From UBA6623 sp965226435 (GTDB taxonomy: Bacteria > Acidobacteriota > Terriglobia > Bryobacterales > UBA6623), in the NCBI GenBank assembly GCA_965226435.1, contig CBDDCY010000011.1:868001-932000 (forward strand): a stretch of 64,000 nt of DNA. Direction: 5' to 3'. The translations under genes were made by a program, and so were the position numbers. Shown here piece after piece: positions 9,442 through 18,580 of this stretch (positions are counted from its first letter, which is position 1; the number at the start of each line of letters is the position of its first letter). Under the pieces are notes generated by a model, which was not told the DNA's origin, made no database searches, and saw only the letters and a list, made by a program, of their open reading frames with translations.

Positions 9442-12300
9442 ATGCGGCGATGCGAGCAGCCCTTAGGCCCCTTGACTAGAGCCGGGAGACCAGCCCGCAA
9501 ATTTCTTTCGCTCCTCATCGTTCTCGTTTTCGTTTCTCCCGCCGCGGCGCAAGACAACGACACCGAACGTTTCTTTGAGACGAAAATCAGACCGCTTCTC
9601 CTTGAAAAATGCTCGTCTTGCCATGGCGAAAAAGTGCGCATGGCCGAGCTTAACTTGACCACCGCGGAAGGGCTCGGCGCCGGGGCCGGCGGCAAGCCCG
9701 TTGTTTCGGCCGTAGACCCTGCCGGAAGCCCATTGATCCGCGCCGTCCAGTACGAGGACAAGATCAAGATGCCGCCTACGGGGAAGCTGCCTGCCGCTGA
9801 GATTGCGGCGCTCAGCCGCTGGGTGGAGATGGGCGCGCCTTGGCCGAAGCCGCGGGTCGTTTCCGATGGTTCACCCACCGACAAGGCGGGGAAGTCGGAG
9901 GCCGACGACCCCACGCAAACCGATCACTGGTCTTTTCAGCCGATTCGCGACCCGCGGCCCCCGGCAGTCCAAGGCACTGGCTGGGTCAAAACCGATATCG
10001 ACGCTTTCATCTTGGCCGAGCTCGAAAGGAAAGGGCTTGCGCCGGCTCCGCCCGCCGACAAGCTGACTCTTCTGCGGCGCGTGAAATTCGATCTCCACGG
10101 GCTGCTGCCGACGTTGGAAGAAATCGAGCGGTTCACCGCCGACTCGAGTCCTCGGGCCTTCGCCGATCTCATGGACCGCTTGCTCGAGTCGCCCCATTAC
10201 GGCGAGCACTGGGGACGCCATTGGCTCGACGTGGCGCGCTATGCCGACTCCACCGGCGTGGATGAGGACAGGCCTTACGTCCACGCTTGGCGTTATCGCG
10301 ATTACGTCATCGACGCCTTCCACCGTGATCTGCCCTATGACCAATTTGTGCGCGAACAGATCGCCGGCGACCTGCTGCCGCCTCCGCCGGGTCAAGACGT
10401 CAACCTTCGCGGCATCACGGCCACGGGCTTTCTGGCGCTGGGGCCCAAAGCGCTGGCGCAGCAGGACAAAGTGCAGATGGTCTACGACGTAGTGGATGAG
10501 CAGATCGATACCACGTCGAAGGCCTTTCTGGGGTTGACGATTTCCTGTTCGCGCTGCCACGACCACAAGTTTGACCCGATTCTAACGACCGATTACTATT
10601 CGCTGGCTTCGATCTTCGCCAGTACCCGGAGTTATGAAGACCCCGAAGCCTTCGTCTCGAGTTTGATCGTGACGCCGTTAATCCGCAAGGATCTCGGCGA
10701 ACGCTACTTCGACGAGCAAGAGAAGATCAAGGGGACGAAAGGGGCGATCGATGTGGTCATCAACCTGGGCGTCATCGATCACGGGTTGCGGAACCTGGTT
10801 CCGCGTATCGCCGATTCCATGTTGGCGGCGCGGCGAGTTTATGAAGACGGCGTGTCGGGGGAGGCGGCCGCGCGGGACGCCGGGCTGGATCCCGAGCGGC
10901 TGGGGAAGTGGATCGATTATCTCAGGCCCGGCTCGGAGCCGAGGGCGCATCTTGAAGAGTGGCATGCGGCCGAGGCTGCCGGCCGCGCCGCCGCGGCGGC
11001 GGAATACCAGCGGCTTTATGCCGAAGTCGCCCGCGAACGCTTGGCGGGCATGGAGGCCTGGTTCACCAAAAACCTCCATGACATGATCGAGGGAAAGGAA
11101 ACGCGATTCGCGGAGTTGACGAGGCTGCGCCGAGACCCCTTCCATAGCGAAGTGAACGAAGGTCCGCTTGCGACCGCCGAGGACGAGCGCGAGAAGCTGC
11201 TTTCCGCGCAATGGAAAGAACGCTTGCAGCCGTTGCGAGTACGGGCGAAACAACTCGCGGCCGAAGCGCTGTCCGAGCCGCCCATGGCCTGCGCCGTGGC
11301 CGAAGGCGAACCGGTCGAGCAGCCGGTTTTTGTTCGCGGACGGCACGACAATCACGGACAAATCGTCGCCAAGCAGTTCCCGATCGCTCTCGCCGGGCGC
11401 TGGCAGCAGCCGGTTCAACACGGCAGCGGACGGCGGGAGTTGGCGGAGTTTCTGACGCGGGAGGACAACCCGCTGCCGGCGCGCGTGATGGCGAATCGGA
11501 TCTGGCTGGGGCATTTCGGCGAGGGCTTGGTACGTACGCCGAACAATTTCGGAATCGTCGGCGAGCGGCCTACGCACCCGGACTTGCTTGACTACTTGGC
11601 CCGGCGCTTTGTCGAGAGCGGCTGGTCGGTGAAACATTTGCACCGCTTGATTCTGTTGTCGAACACCTACCGGATGAGCAGCCGGGTCTCGGAGGAAGCT
11701 TGGCGGACCGACTCGTCGAACCGGCTGTGGGGCCGATTCAACCGGCGCCGGTTAACGCTCGAGGAATTGCGCGACAACTATCTGGCGCTTTCGGGTAAAC
11801 TCGACTTGACCGTTGGCGGCAACGTCGAACCGGAGTCGGCCGGCTACACCGAGTTTGAGCGAAACAATCGCCGGGTCGACCCTGATTTCACGATGCGACG
11901 CAGCCTCTACCTGCCGCTGCATCGCAATAAGCTGCCGTCGTTGTTCAACCTATTCGATTTCGGCGATGCGACCACCAGCAACGGCCAGCGCAGTCAGACT
12001 AACGTGGCCCCCCAAGCGCTTTATCTGATGAACAGCGGCTTCGCCAACGAACGGTCGCGGGAGTTCGCCGAGCGCTTGTGGTCCGAGCCGGGCGACGACG
12101 TAAGTGAAAGCGCGCGCATAAAACGGGCCTATTTGATGGCGCTGACGCGCCCGCCGAGCCCCGAGGAGCGCGAAACGGCGATCCGCTACCTGGCGCGTTT
12201 CGAGCTGGAACAGACCTCCGCCGAGGACGCCCGGGCGGCGGCCTGGAAGAGCTTTTGTAAGATGTTGACGGCGTCGAACGAGTTCCATTACGTCGATTGA
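9442..12300 (+). CDS. PSCyt1-DUF1549-DUF1553 exported cytochrome-type protein
   Basis: I choose ATG 9442 (MRRCEQPLGPLTRAG) because the hydrophobic core (residues 21-33) and AAA-Q cleavage site directly follow it; earlier in-frame starts would place the signal deep inside the protein. At 952 residues the length is typical. In order: signal peptide, Planctomycete cytochrome C domain with CSSCH (57-61), DUF1549 (FDLHGLLPTLEEIERF) with a second CSRCH motif, and C-terminal DUF1553 (MANRIWLGHFGEGLVRTPNN). Such proteins are periplasmic with unproven roles, often linked to polymer breakdown. Its stop is seven bases before the DUF1501 partner, so the two form an operon. Confidence 0.9.
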   Translation: MRRCEQPLGPLTRAGRPARKFLSLLIVLVFVSPAAAQDNDTERFFETKIRPLLLEKCSSCHGEKVRMAELNLTTAEGLGAGAGGKPVVSAVDPAGSPLIRAVQYEDKIKMPPTGKLPAAEIAALSRWVEMGAPWPKPRVVSDGSPTDKAGKSEADDPTQTDHWSFQPIRDPRPPAVQGTGWVKTDIDAFILAELERKGLAPAPPADKLTLLRRVKFDLHGLLPTLEEIERFTADSSPRAFADLMDRLLESPHYGEHWGRHWLDVARYADSTGVDEDRPYVHAWRYRDYVIDAFHRDLPYDQFVREQIAGDLLPPPPGQDVNLRGITATGFLALGPKALAQQDKVQMVYDVVDEQIDTTSKAFLGLTISCSRCHDHKFDPILTTDYYSLASIFASTRSYEDPEAFVSSLIVTPLIRKDLGERYFDEQEKIKGTKGAIDVVINLGVIDHGLRNLVPRIADSMLAARRVYEDGVSGEAAARDAGLDPERLGKWIDYLRPGSEPRAHLEEWHAAEAAGRAAAAAEYQRLYAEVARERLAGMEAWFTKNLHDMIEGKETRFAELTRLRRDPFHSEVNEGPLATAEDEREKLLSAQWKERLQPLRVRAKQLAAEALSEPPMACAVAEGEPVEQPVFVRGRHDNHGQIVAKQFPIALAGRWQQPVQHGSGRRELAEFLTREDNPLPARVMANRIWLGHFGEGLVRTPNNFGIVGERPTHPDLLDYLARRFVESGWSVKHLHRLILLSNTYRMSSRVSEEAWRTDSSNRLWGRFNRRRLTLEELRDNYLALSGKLDLTVGGNVEPESAGYTEFERNNRRVDPDFTMRRSLYLPLHRNKLPSLFNLFDFGDATTSNGQRSQTNVAPQALYLMNSGFANERSREFAERLWSEPGDDVSESARIKRAYLMALTRPPSPEERETAIRYLARFELEQTSAEDARAAAWKSFCKMLTASNEFHYVD

Positions 12301-12307
12301 GGGATTT

Positions 12308-13786
12308 ATGCAACGCGACCGGAAACCTAATCTCGCCGGAACTCAGCGCGGTCTCGCGCCGGCGGACCGCGCAGTCTCTCGGCGAGACCTGCTGCGACGG
12401 ACCGCCTGTGGTTTCGGAAGCATTGCGTTGGCGGGGTTATTGGGCGAACAGGGCCGCGACTTGCAAGCGGCCCCGACAAACCCGCTTGCCCCCAAGGCGA
12501 CCCACTTCGCCCCGCGCGCCAAGCGCGTCATTTTCCTCTTCATGCACGGCGGCCCCTCGCACGTCGACACATTCGACCCGAAACCCCGCCTGACCAGCGA
12601 GAGCGGCAAGCCGGTTCCGTTCAAGCGCTCGTTGACTTTCAACGAGGAAAGCGCCGGCGGGCTGATGGCGTCGCCGTGGGAATTTCGCAAATACGGGGAA
12701 AGCGGCATCGAGGTCAGCGATCTGTTTCCGCGCATCGGAGGCTGTGTGGATGAGCTGTGCATGATGCGTTCGATGGTCGGCGAAGGCGTCGATCACGGCG
12801 CGGCGATGTTGCAGCTTTTTACCGGCACCTTTTCGTTCACGCGGCCCAGCATGGGCGCTTGGGCGCTTTACGGACTGGGGAGCGAGAACCAAAACCTGCC
12901 CGGATTCATCACGATCAAGCCGACGTTGTGGGAGGGTGGGGCGAAGCTGTTCAGCTCGAATTTTCTGCCGGGCGCCAACCAGGGCACTCCGATCGGCTTT
13001 TCGTTCATGAACGTGGACGACATTCTCCAAGAGCCGATCGAGTATCTGACTTATAAGGGGCTTACCACCGACGAGCAGCGCCTCGAGCTCGAATTCCTTC
13101 ACAAGATGAATCGCCGTCATGCCGCCGAGCGCCGACACGACGCCAACCTGGACGCTCGCATTCAGTCTTTCGAACTGGCGTTTCGCATGCAGATGGAGGC
13201 TCCCGAGGCCCTCGAAGTCAACAACGAATCGGAGGCCGTCCGCCGACTCTACGGGCTCGATGAGGATATCACGCGCGATTTCGGCTGGCAGTGTCTTCTC
13301 GCGCGGCGTTTCATTGAGCGCGGCGTGCGTTTCGTGCAGTGCTCTCACTCGGGCGTGGAAGAGAAATGGGATCAGCACACCGAGCTGAAACGCATGCACG
13401 CCAAGCGCGCCAAGGAAGTCGACAAGCCGATCGCGGGCTTGCTGAAAGACCTCAAGTCGCGCGGCCTGCTCGACGACACGCTGGTGATCTGGGGCGGGGA
13501 ATTCGGCCGCACGCCGTTTGCCGAGAGCAACGACGGCCGTGATCACAACCCCTACGGCTACACCATGTGGATGGCCGGCGGCGGCGTCAAGCCCGGCTTT
13601 GTTTACGGAGCAACGGATGAGTTCGGCTATCACGCCGTCGAAGACCGCATGCACATCCACGATCTGCACGCGACGGTTCTTCATTTGCTTGGGCTCGATC
13701 ACACGAAACTGACCTATCACTACGGCGGCCGCGATCACCGATTGACCGACGTTCACGGCAACGTGGCCGAAAAGATTTTGGCTTGA
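12308..13786 (+). CDS. DUF1501 family Tat-exported protein
   Basis: 492 residues starting at ATG 12308, seven bases after the upstream stop. A twin-arginine signal is present (SRRDLLRR, then a hydrophobic GFGSIALAGLLG). The DUF1501 domain follows, with FLFMHGGPSHVDTFDPKP near the start and GGEFGRTP, RDHNPYGYTMW and HDLHATVLHLLGLDH towards the end. DUF1501 belongs to the alkaline phosphatase/sulfatase-like fold, and the His/Asp-rich motifs fit metal binding. It is nearly always encoded beside a DUF1549/DUF1553 protein, as here. Substrate unknown. Confidence 0.9.
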   Translation: MQRDRKPNLAGTQRGLAPADRAVSRRDLLRRTACGFGSIALAGLLGEQGRDLQAAPTNPLAPKATHFAPRAKRVIFLFMHGGPSHVDTFDPKPRLTSESGKPVPFKRSLTFNEESAGGLMASPWEFRKYGESGIEVSDLFPRIGGCVDELCMMRSMVGEGVDHGAAMLQLFTGTFSFTRPSMGAWALYGLGSENQNLPGFITIKPTLWEGGAKLFSSNFLPGANQGTPIGFSFMNVDDILQEPIEYLTYKGLTTDEQRLELEFLHKMNRRHAAERRHDANLDARIQSFELAFRMQMEAPEALEVNNESEAVRRLYGLDEDITRDFGWQCLLARRFIERGVRFVQCSHSGVEEKWDQHTELKRMHAKRAKEVDKPIAGLLKDLKSRGLLDDTLVIWGGEFGRTPFAESNDGRDHNPYGYTMWMAGGGVKPGFVYGATDEFGYHAVEDRMHIHDLHATVLHLLGLDHTKLTYHYGGRDHRLTDVHGNVAEKILA

Positions 13787-13915
13787 AGCCCGGGATTGCA
13801 GGCCTCGGCCCCCGGCCGGGGGCACGCATAGTAGCCCTGGCGCAAGGCCGGGGTCCGGCAATAAATCACGATAAGCCCCGGACGGGGCGCAGGAGACTTC
13901 CTTGAGATAGCCGTT
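13787..13915. repeat. Palindrome-rich composite repeat
   Basis: GC-rich sequence with several short inverted repeats (GGCCCCCGGCCGGGGGC; CCCCGGACGGGG) following the DUF1501 stop. The end (CGGACGGGGCGCAGGAG) resembles the end of composite repeats near 57960 and 63655. Readings across it do not look like protein. It may end transcription of the upstream operon. Confidence 0.4.
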
Positions 13916-13929
13916 GATGTCCTGTTGCT

Positions 13930-14169
13930 GTGGTTGAACCATCCCGCCAAGACGTTGAGAATGAACCGGACTGGGTCCAGAACCTGCTCGGTGGAGCGCA
14001 GGTCGCCACGGCAGTGGCCCAACGGAGCGTCTCTCAGATGGATCATAAACGCTCAACGAACGAACACGTTCGAGTTTTCGGACACTACGGGATCATTCAA
14101 GACGATCGACCAACCTTGTTCGGGCTGCATTTTGTTGATCGCGCGACCCCATTCCGCGGGTTAGAATAG
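13930..14169 (+). CDS. Short hypothetical reading of doubtful reality
   Basis: A 79-residue reading starting GTG GTT GAA, with no clear ribosome-binding site, in the 385-base space between the DUF1501 gene and a TPR gene. It resembles no family I know, and opposite-strand readings of similar length exist. I list it because nothing else explains 13916-14171; it may be non-coding. Confidence 0.15.
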   Translation: MVEPSRQDVENEPDWVQNLLGGAQVATAVAQRSVSQMDHKRSTNEHVRVFGHYGIIQDDRPTLFGLHFVDRATPFRGLE

Positions 14170-14171
14170 CC

Positions 14172-17096
14172 TTGGTGGCTCGGTTACCCCTACGCGGAAA
14201 AGACGGGCGCATCGATATCGTACCCGGGGCGCCTCGCACTTGCTTGCAGGCGGGGTTGTTTGCGGGACTCCTTGTAACCCTGGTTGGACACTTGCCCGGC
14301 CAAACCGGTACCGAGGGTCCTAATCCCGGTGCTGCCTCGGCACCGACTTCTTCCACCATCGACGTACTGCGCGAGCGCGTCCGGGAGGCACCCCAAGATG
14401 CCGGCGCGCACTACGAGTTGGGCGCATCGCTGGCAGATGTCGGGCGGCACGAGGAGGCTGCCGATGCCCTTCAGAAGGCGCTAAGGCTCCGCACAAACTT
14501 CCCTGAGGCGCAGTACGCGCTCGGGCTCGTTCGGTTTCGCGGGCAAGATTTGGATGCGGCAATCGAGCGTTTTCGGAAGGCTCTCGAACAGAAACCGGTC
14601 TTCCCGGAAGCTCACAATGCCCTGGGTCTGGTGCTGGGCCAAGAAGGCCGAGACATCGGCGAGGTGATTTTTCACTTTCGGGAGGCCGTCCGGCAGAAGC
14701 CCGATTTCGCGGAGACACATAGGAATCTAGGCTTGGTCCTTGGCCAGGCTAGGAAAACGGAGGAGTCCATATCGGCGCTTCGCGAAGCGGCGCGACTGAA
14801 GCCCGATTGGGCCCAGGCCCACAATTCACTGGCCGTCGCGATTGTGCGGAGGAACCCTCGCGAAGCGATCGAACATTATCAGCGGGCGCTGGAGTTGAAT
14901 CCCGACTTCGTCGCCGTGTATTTCAACCTGTCGGTTGCGTACCGGCGCATAGACGATGCCGACAACGAGATTGCGAGCCTACGGCGGTATATCGAATCGA
15001 AACCGGATACGGCTATTGCCCACGGCAACCTTGGCAAGGCCTTTGAACGAACAGGGGACTTGGATGCAGCGACGGCATCGCTCCGCCGAGCGGTTGCATT
15101 GGATGAAAACTCAGCGACGGCGCACTATTACTTGGGTCGTGTCTTGCTCAAGCTCGGCGAATACGAGGGGGCCGCTCACGAACTGAGGCACTCGGTGAAA
15201 CTGGATCCCGAAATCGTGGAATCGCGTCGCCTCCTGGCCGCGGCTTTGCGGAGGACTGGCGACATCGAGGCGGCGAGGGAAGAGCAGGAAAAGGCACAAG
15301 CTCAAACCAAGTCGGACCTCGCGGACACCGCGGCGGACACGACGATGTCCCTAGGTCGCCAGAAGCTGAGCGAAGGCAGTCTCGACGAGGCGGTTTCCAT
15401 TTTTGAGGAGTTGACGCAATCAGCCGCCGACTGGCCGGAAGCTCGGTATTATCTCGGCGTTTCGCTGATGAAGAGGGGCTCAACCGATCGCGCGATTGCA
15501 TCCTTGGAGCGCGCGGTCGAACTCAGAAGTGACTTTTTCGAGGCCTACTACAGCCTAGGTTTGGCCCATCGAAAGAAGCGAGATCTTGATGAGGCCGCGG
15601 CACTGTTTCGAAAGGCTCTCGAGCTGCGCCCGTCGTCGGCCGAAGCGCACAGCTCGCTGGGAGAGGCGTTAGGCCAAGAGGGGCATCTTGAAGCGGGCGT
15701 GGAGTCGCTGCGGACAGCGATCAAATTGGATCCGCGGTATCCCGCCGCGCGTGTTCACCTGGGGACTTTGCTTGGCCTTCAGGGCGACGTAGAAGCGTCC
15801 ATTCAAGAATTACGAAAAGCCCTGGAAGTGCATGGCGACTATCCCGACGCTCATGACGCGTTGGGAGTCGCGTACGGCGCGCAAGGTGACTTGCAAGCAG
15901 CGCTTCGAGAGTTCGAGTCCGCGCTCGCCGCGAGGCCCGACTACGCCCCGGCCCACTACCACCTGGGAGGCGTACGGCTCCACAAGAAGGACTACACGGG
16001 CGCCGTCGACGCTTTCCGTGAAGCTGTCCGACACCGGCCCGACTACGTGGAAGCGCACAATCAGTTGGGTGTCGCGCTGGTGCAGCTCGGCCAAGTCGAT
16101 GAGGCCATCAACGAGTATAAGAAGGCTCTGGAGCTGCGCTCGACTTTCGTGGAAGGTCGTTACAACCTCGCCCTGGCGTACGAGCAACAGGGCAATTTCG
16201 AGGAAGGTATATCGGAACTCCGCAAGCTTGTTCAGGAAGGTCCCCGCCACCGCAATGCCCATGAGCAGCTTGGGAAAATGCTGGAGTCCGTGGGCAGAAC
16301 GAACGAGGCGATCGAGGTCTATCGCCGTGCGGCCGGCGCTTGGCCGAAGTCCGCGGAAGCGCATCTGCTGCTGGGAAGCACGCTTCTCAAGGCCGCCCGG
16401 CCCGAGGAGGCTGTCGTTTCCCTTCGCAAAGCACGGAACCTCGACCCCTCTTTGCTCGCCGCTCACCATCAACTAGGAACGGCACTAAAGCAACTCGGCA
16501 AGCGCGATGAAGCTCTCGCGGAATTCAAGAAGGCCGATGCAATCAGAAACCGAAGCGATGATCGTTTGCGCGCGGTCACTCATCTCGAAGACGGCTTGGC
16601 GAAAGTCAGCTCGGGAGATTTGGACGGCGGAATCGCCGAGTTCGAAAAGGCGATCGCGTCGGCCGCGGACTCGGCGGAGGCGCGCCAATTCCTGGGTGTT
16701 GCTCTATCCAAGAAAGGGAATCTGGATCGAGCCATCGCGGAATTAAGCCGCGCTCTAGAATTGCGGCCCAACTACTTCGAAGCGCGTTACAGTTTGGGTC
16801 TCGCGCGCGCTAAAAAAGGAGACATCGACGGCGCTACCCGCGATTTCCGAAGGGCTTTAGAACTCAACGATCGTTGCGGCAGCTGCCACGACGATCTCGG
16901 GGTGGCCTACGCCAAGCAGGGCAACGTCGATGCGGCGATCAGCGAATTCGAGCGCGCCGTGGAATTGGATCCAGAGTTGGCCGTCGCCCACTACCATCTC
17001 GGTTGGGGCCTGCGGCAAAAGAACAAGATCCAAGAAGCGCGCGAAGCCTTTGCCAGGGCTCAAGAGCTCGACCCGCGAATGAAGAGTCCGTTGTAG
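14172..17096 (+). CDS. Giant TPR-repeat protein, probably exported
   Basis: Up to 974 residues. The start is uncertain (TTG 14172 or GTG 14175). An N-terminal hydrophobic segment (AGLFAGLLVTLVGHLPG) suggests a signal peptide or anchor. From about residue 63 to the end the protein is almost entirely tetratricopeptide repeats, about two dozen 34-residue units with the usual A..LG......A...(F/Y)..AL pattern. Two short breaks occur, near AQTKSDLADTAADTTMSLG and RSDDRLRAVTHLEDG. Such solenoids are protein-protein scaffolds; no catalytic domain is present. Its partner cannot be told from context. Confidence 0.85.
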   Translation: MVARLPLRGKDGRIDIVPGAPRTCLQAGLFAGLLVTLVGHLPGQTGTEGPNPGAASAPTSSTIDVLRERVREAPQDAGAHYELGASLADVGRHEEAADALQKALRLRTNFPEAQYALGLVRFRGQDLDAAIERFRKALEQKPVFPEAHNALGLVLGQEGRDIGEVIFHFREAVRQKPDFAETHRNLGLVLGQARKTEESISALREAARLKPDWAQAHNSLAVAIVRRNPREAIEHYQRALELNPDFVAVYFNLSVAYRRIDDADNEIASLRRYIESKPDTAIAHGNLGKAFERTGDLDAATASLRRAVALDENSATAHYYLGRVLLKLGEYEGAAHELRHSVKLDPEIVESRRLLAAALRRTGDIEAAREEQEKAQAQTKSDLADTAADTTMSLGRQKLSEGSLDEAVSIFEELTQSAADWPEARYYLGVSLMKRGSTDRAIASLERAVELRSDFFEAYYSLGLAHRKKRDLDEAAALFRKALELRPSSAEAHSSLGEALGQEGHLEAGVESLRTAIKLDPRYPAARVHLGTLLGLQGDVEASIQELRKALEVHGDYPDAHDALGVAYGAQGDLQAALREFESALAARPDYAPAHYHLGGVRLHKKDYTGAVDAFREAVRHRPDYVEAHNQLGVALVQLGQVDEAINEYKKALELRSTFVEGRYNLALAYEQQGNFEEGISELRKLVQEGPRHRNAHEQLGKMLESVGRTNEAIEVYRRAAGAWPKSAEAHLLLGSTLLKAARPEEAVVSLRKARNLDPSLLAAHHQLGTALKQLGKRDEALAEFKKADAIRNRSDDRLRAVTHLEDGLAKVSSGDLDGGIAEFEKAIASAADSAEARQFLGVALSKKGNLDRAIAELSRALELRPNYFEARYSLGLARAKKGDIDGATRDFRRALELNDRCGSCHDDLGVAYAKQGNVDAAISEFERAVELDPELAVAHYHLGWGLRQKNKIQEAREAFARAQELDPRMKSPL

Positions 17097-17271
17097 GTCA
17101 GAGCCAGGCCAAGCCGTGTTGCTAGTTGTAGGAGCGGGCTTCTTGAGAAGGCCCGTTTTCGGTCCCCACCGACCTTCGGTCAAGCTTGAACTCAAGTGGC
17201 GAACTGTCGTGGCGACATCTGGTATACTCGGTGGTTTTTAGAGCTTCGGTTTTTTCCGTGAGGAGGTTCGT

Positions 17272-18510
17272 TTGAGACCGATCAAGCACGTGAAGGAAGG
17301 CGAGTCCAAGTCAAGGACTCGCCGCCGCTTTCTTGCTGTTGGGGCAGCTCTCAGCGGTGTCCTGGGTTCCTGCAAGAAGCCCGAGTCCGCCGACGAGGCT
17401 CCGCGACTGTTGGGGGAACCGACTCGCGGATACGGCGCCCGATCGGTCTACGAGAAAGCCGCCCGCCACCTGCGCACGACGAAGACCCCGGAGGCCGCCT
17501 CAAGCCGAACGCCCCTTGCCGACTCGCACGGGATGATCACGCCTTCCGCCTTGCACTTCGAAAGGCATCACGCGGGCGTTCCGAATATCGATCCGGCCGA
17601 GCACAAGCTCCTGATTCACGGGATGGTCGAGCGACCTTTGATCTTTTCAGTAGATGAAATCAAGCGTTTGCCGTCGGTCTCGCGCATCTATTTCATTGAG
17701 TGCTCGGGCAACAGCGGTGGAGAGTGGGGTCCGAAGACGGCTCCCGAGGTCCGACTGAGCCACGGGCTTGCCAGTTGCAGCGAGTGGACGGGCGTGCCGC
17801 TGTCGTTGCTGTTGAACGAGAGCGGAGTCGATGCGGAAGCCACGTGGTTGTTGGCCGAGGGCGCCGACGCCTGCAAGATGCAAAGAAGTATTCCCCTCGA
17901 CAAGGGGATGAAAGACGCCCTCGTAGCCTACGCGCAGAACGGCGAGGCGGTGCGGCCGGAACAGGGCTATCCACTCAGGCTCGTGGTGCCGGGTTGGGAG
18001 GGGAACCAAAACATCAAGTGGCTGAGGCGAATCAAGGTTTCCAGCCGGCCTCACATGACCAAGGACGAGACCTCGAAGTACACCGAGTTGTTGCCCGACG
18101 GACGGTCGCGGCAATTCAGCTTCGACATGGAAGTAAAGTCGGTGATCACTTATCCTTCGGGAAGGCAAAAGCTCGCGGGCGCGGGGTATTACGAGGTTCG
18201 CGGTCTTGCTTGGTCCGGTCGCGGCGCGATTGAGCGCGTTGAAGTTTCGACGGATGGTGGAGAGAGCTGGGCGGCCGCCGAAGTTCAGGAGCCGCGTTTG
18301 CCGATGGCGTTCAGTCGGTTTCGCTTTCCTTGGCGCTGGGCCGGCAGCGAGACCGTCTTACAGTCGCGGGCTGTCGACGATCAGGGGTACATCCAACCTT
18401 CCACCCAAGCACTGATTGCCGCGCGAGGGCGAAACTCGCTCTACCACCACAACGGCATCAAGGCTTGGAGAGTGACTCCTGACGGATGGGTGAATGCGGC
18501 CGACGGGTAG
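17272..18510 (+). CDS. SoxC/sulfite-oxidase-type molybdopterin enzyme
   Basis: 412 residues. I choose TTG 17272 because a strong GAGGAGG lies at proper spacing. A Tat-like signal (RRRFLAVGAAL) precedes a Cys in a lipobox-like LGSC. The sulfite-oxidase molybdopterin domain follows, with the conserved Cys Mo ligand in ECSGN (Cys144) and basic residues typical of the pterin site. The C-terminal Mo-co dimerisation domain contains RVEVSTDGGESW. SoxC normally pairs with cytochrome SoxD to oxidise sulfane sulfur, but no soxD or other sox genes are nearby. It could therefore be a stand-alone sulfite dehydrogenase-like enzyme with another electron acceptor. Confidence 0.8.
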   Translation: MRPIKHVKEGESKSRTRRRFLAVGAALSGVLGSCKKPESADEAPRLLGEPTRGYGARSVYEKAARHLRTTKTPEAASSRTPLADSHGMITPSALHFERHHAGVPNIDPAEHKLLIHGMVERPLIFSVDEIKRLPSVSRIYFIECSGNSGGEWGPKTAPEVRLSHGLASCSEWTGVPLSLLLNESGVDAEATWLLAEGADACKMQRSIPLDKGMKDALVAYAQNGEAVRPEQGYPLRLVVPGWEGNQNIKWLRRIKVSSRPHMTKDETSKYTELLPDGRSRQFSFDMEVKSVITYPSGRQKLAGAGYYEVRGLAWSGRGAIERVEVSTDGGESWAAAEVQEPRLPMAFSRFRFPWRWAGSETVLQSRAVDDQGYIQPSTQALIAARGRNSLYHHNGIKAWRVTPDGWVNAADG

Positions 18511-18580
18511 CGGTGGCGTCGCGTTCGAGCCGGCACGTGGGGTCGGCTGACGCGTCGCCGGCGGAACAGGGTTTTCAGGC

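Noticed and set aside
12437..14056. 539-codon minus-strand reading opposite the DUF1501 gene
   Set aside because: Antisense shadow of a conserved Tat-exported protein; it also runs through an intergenic repeat.
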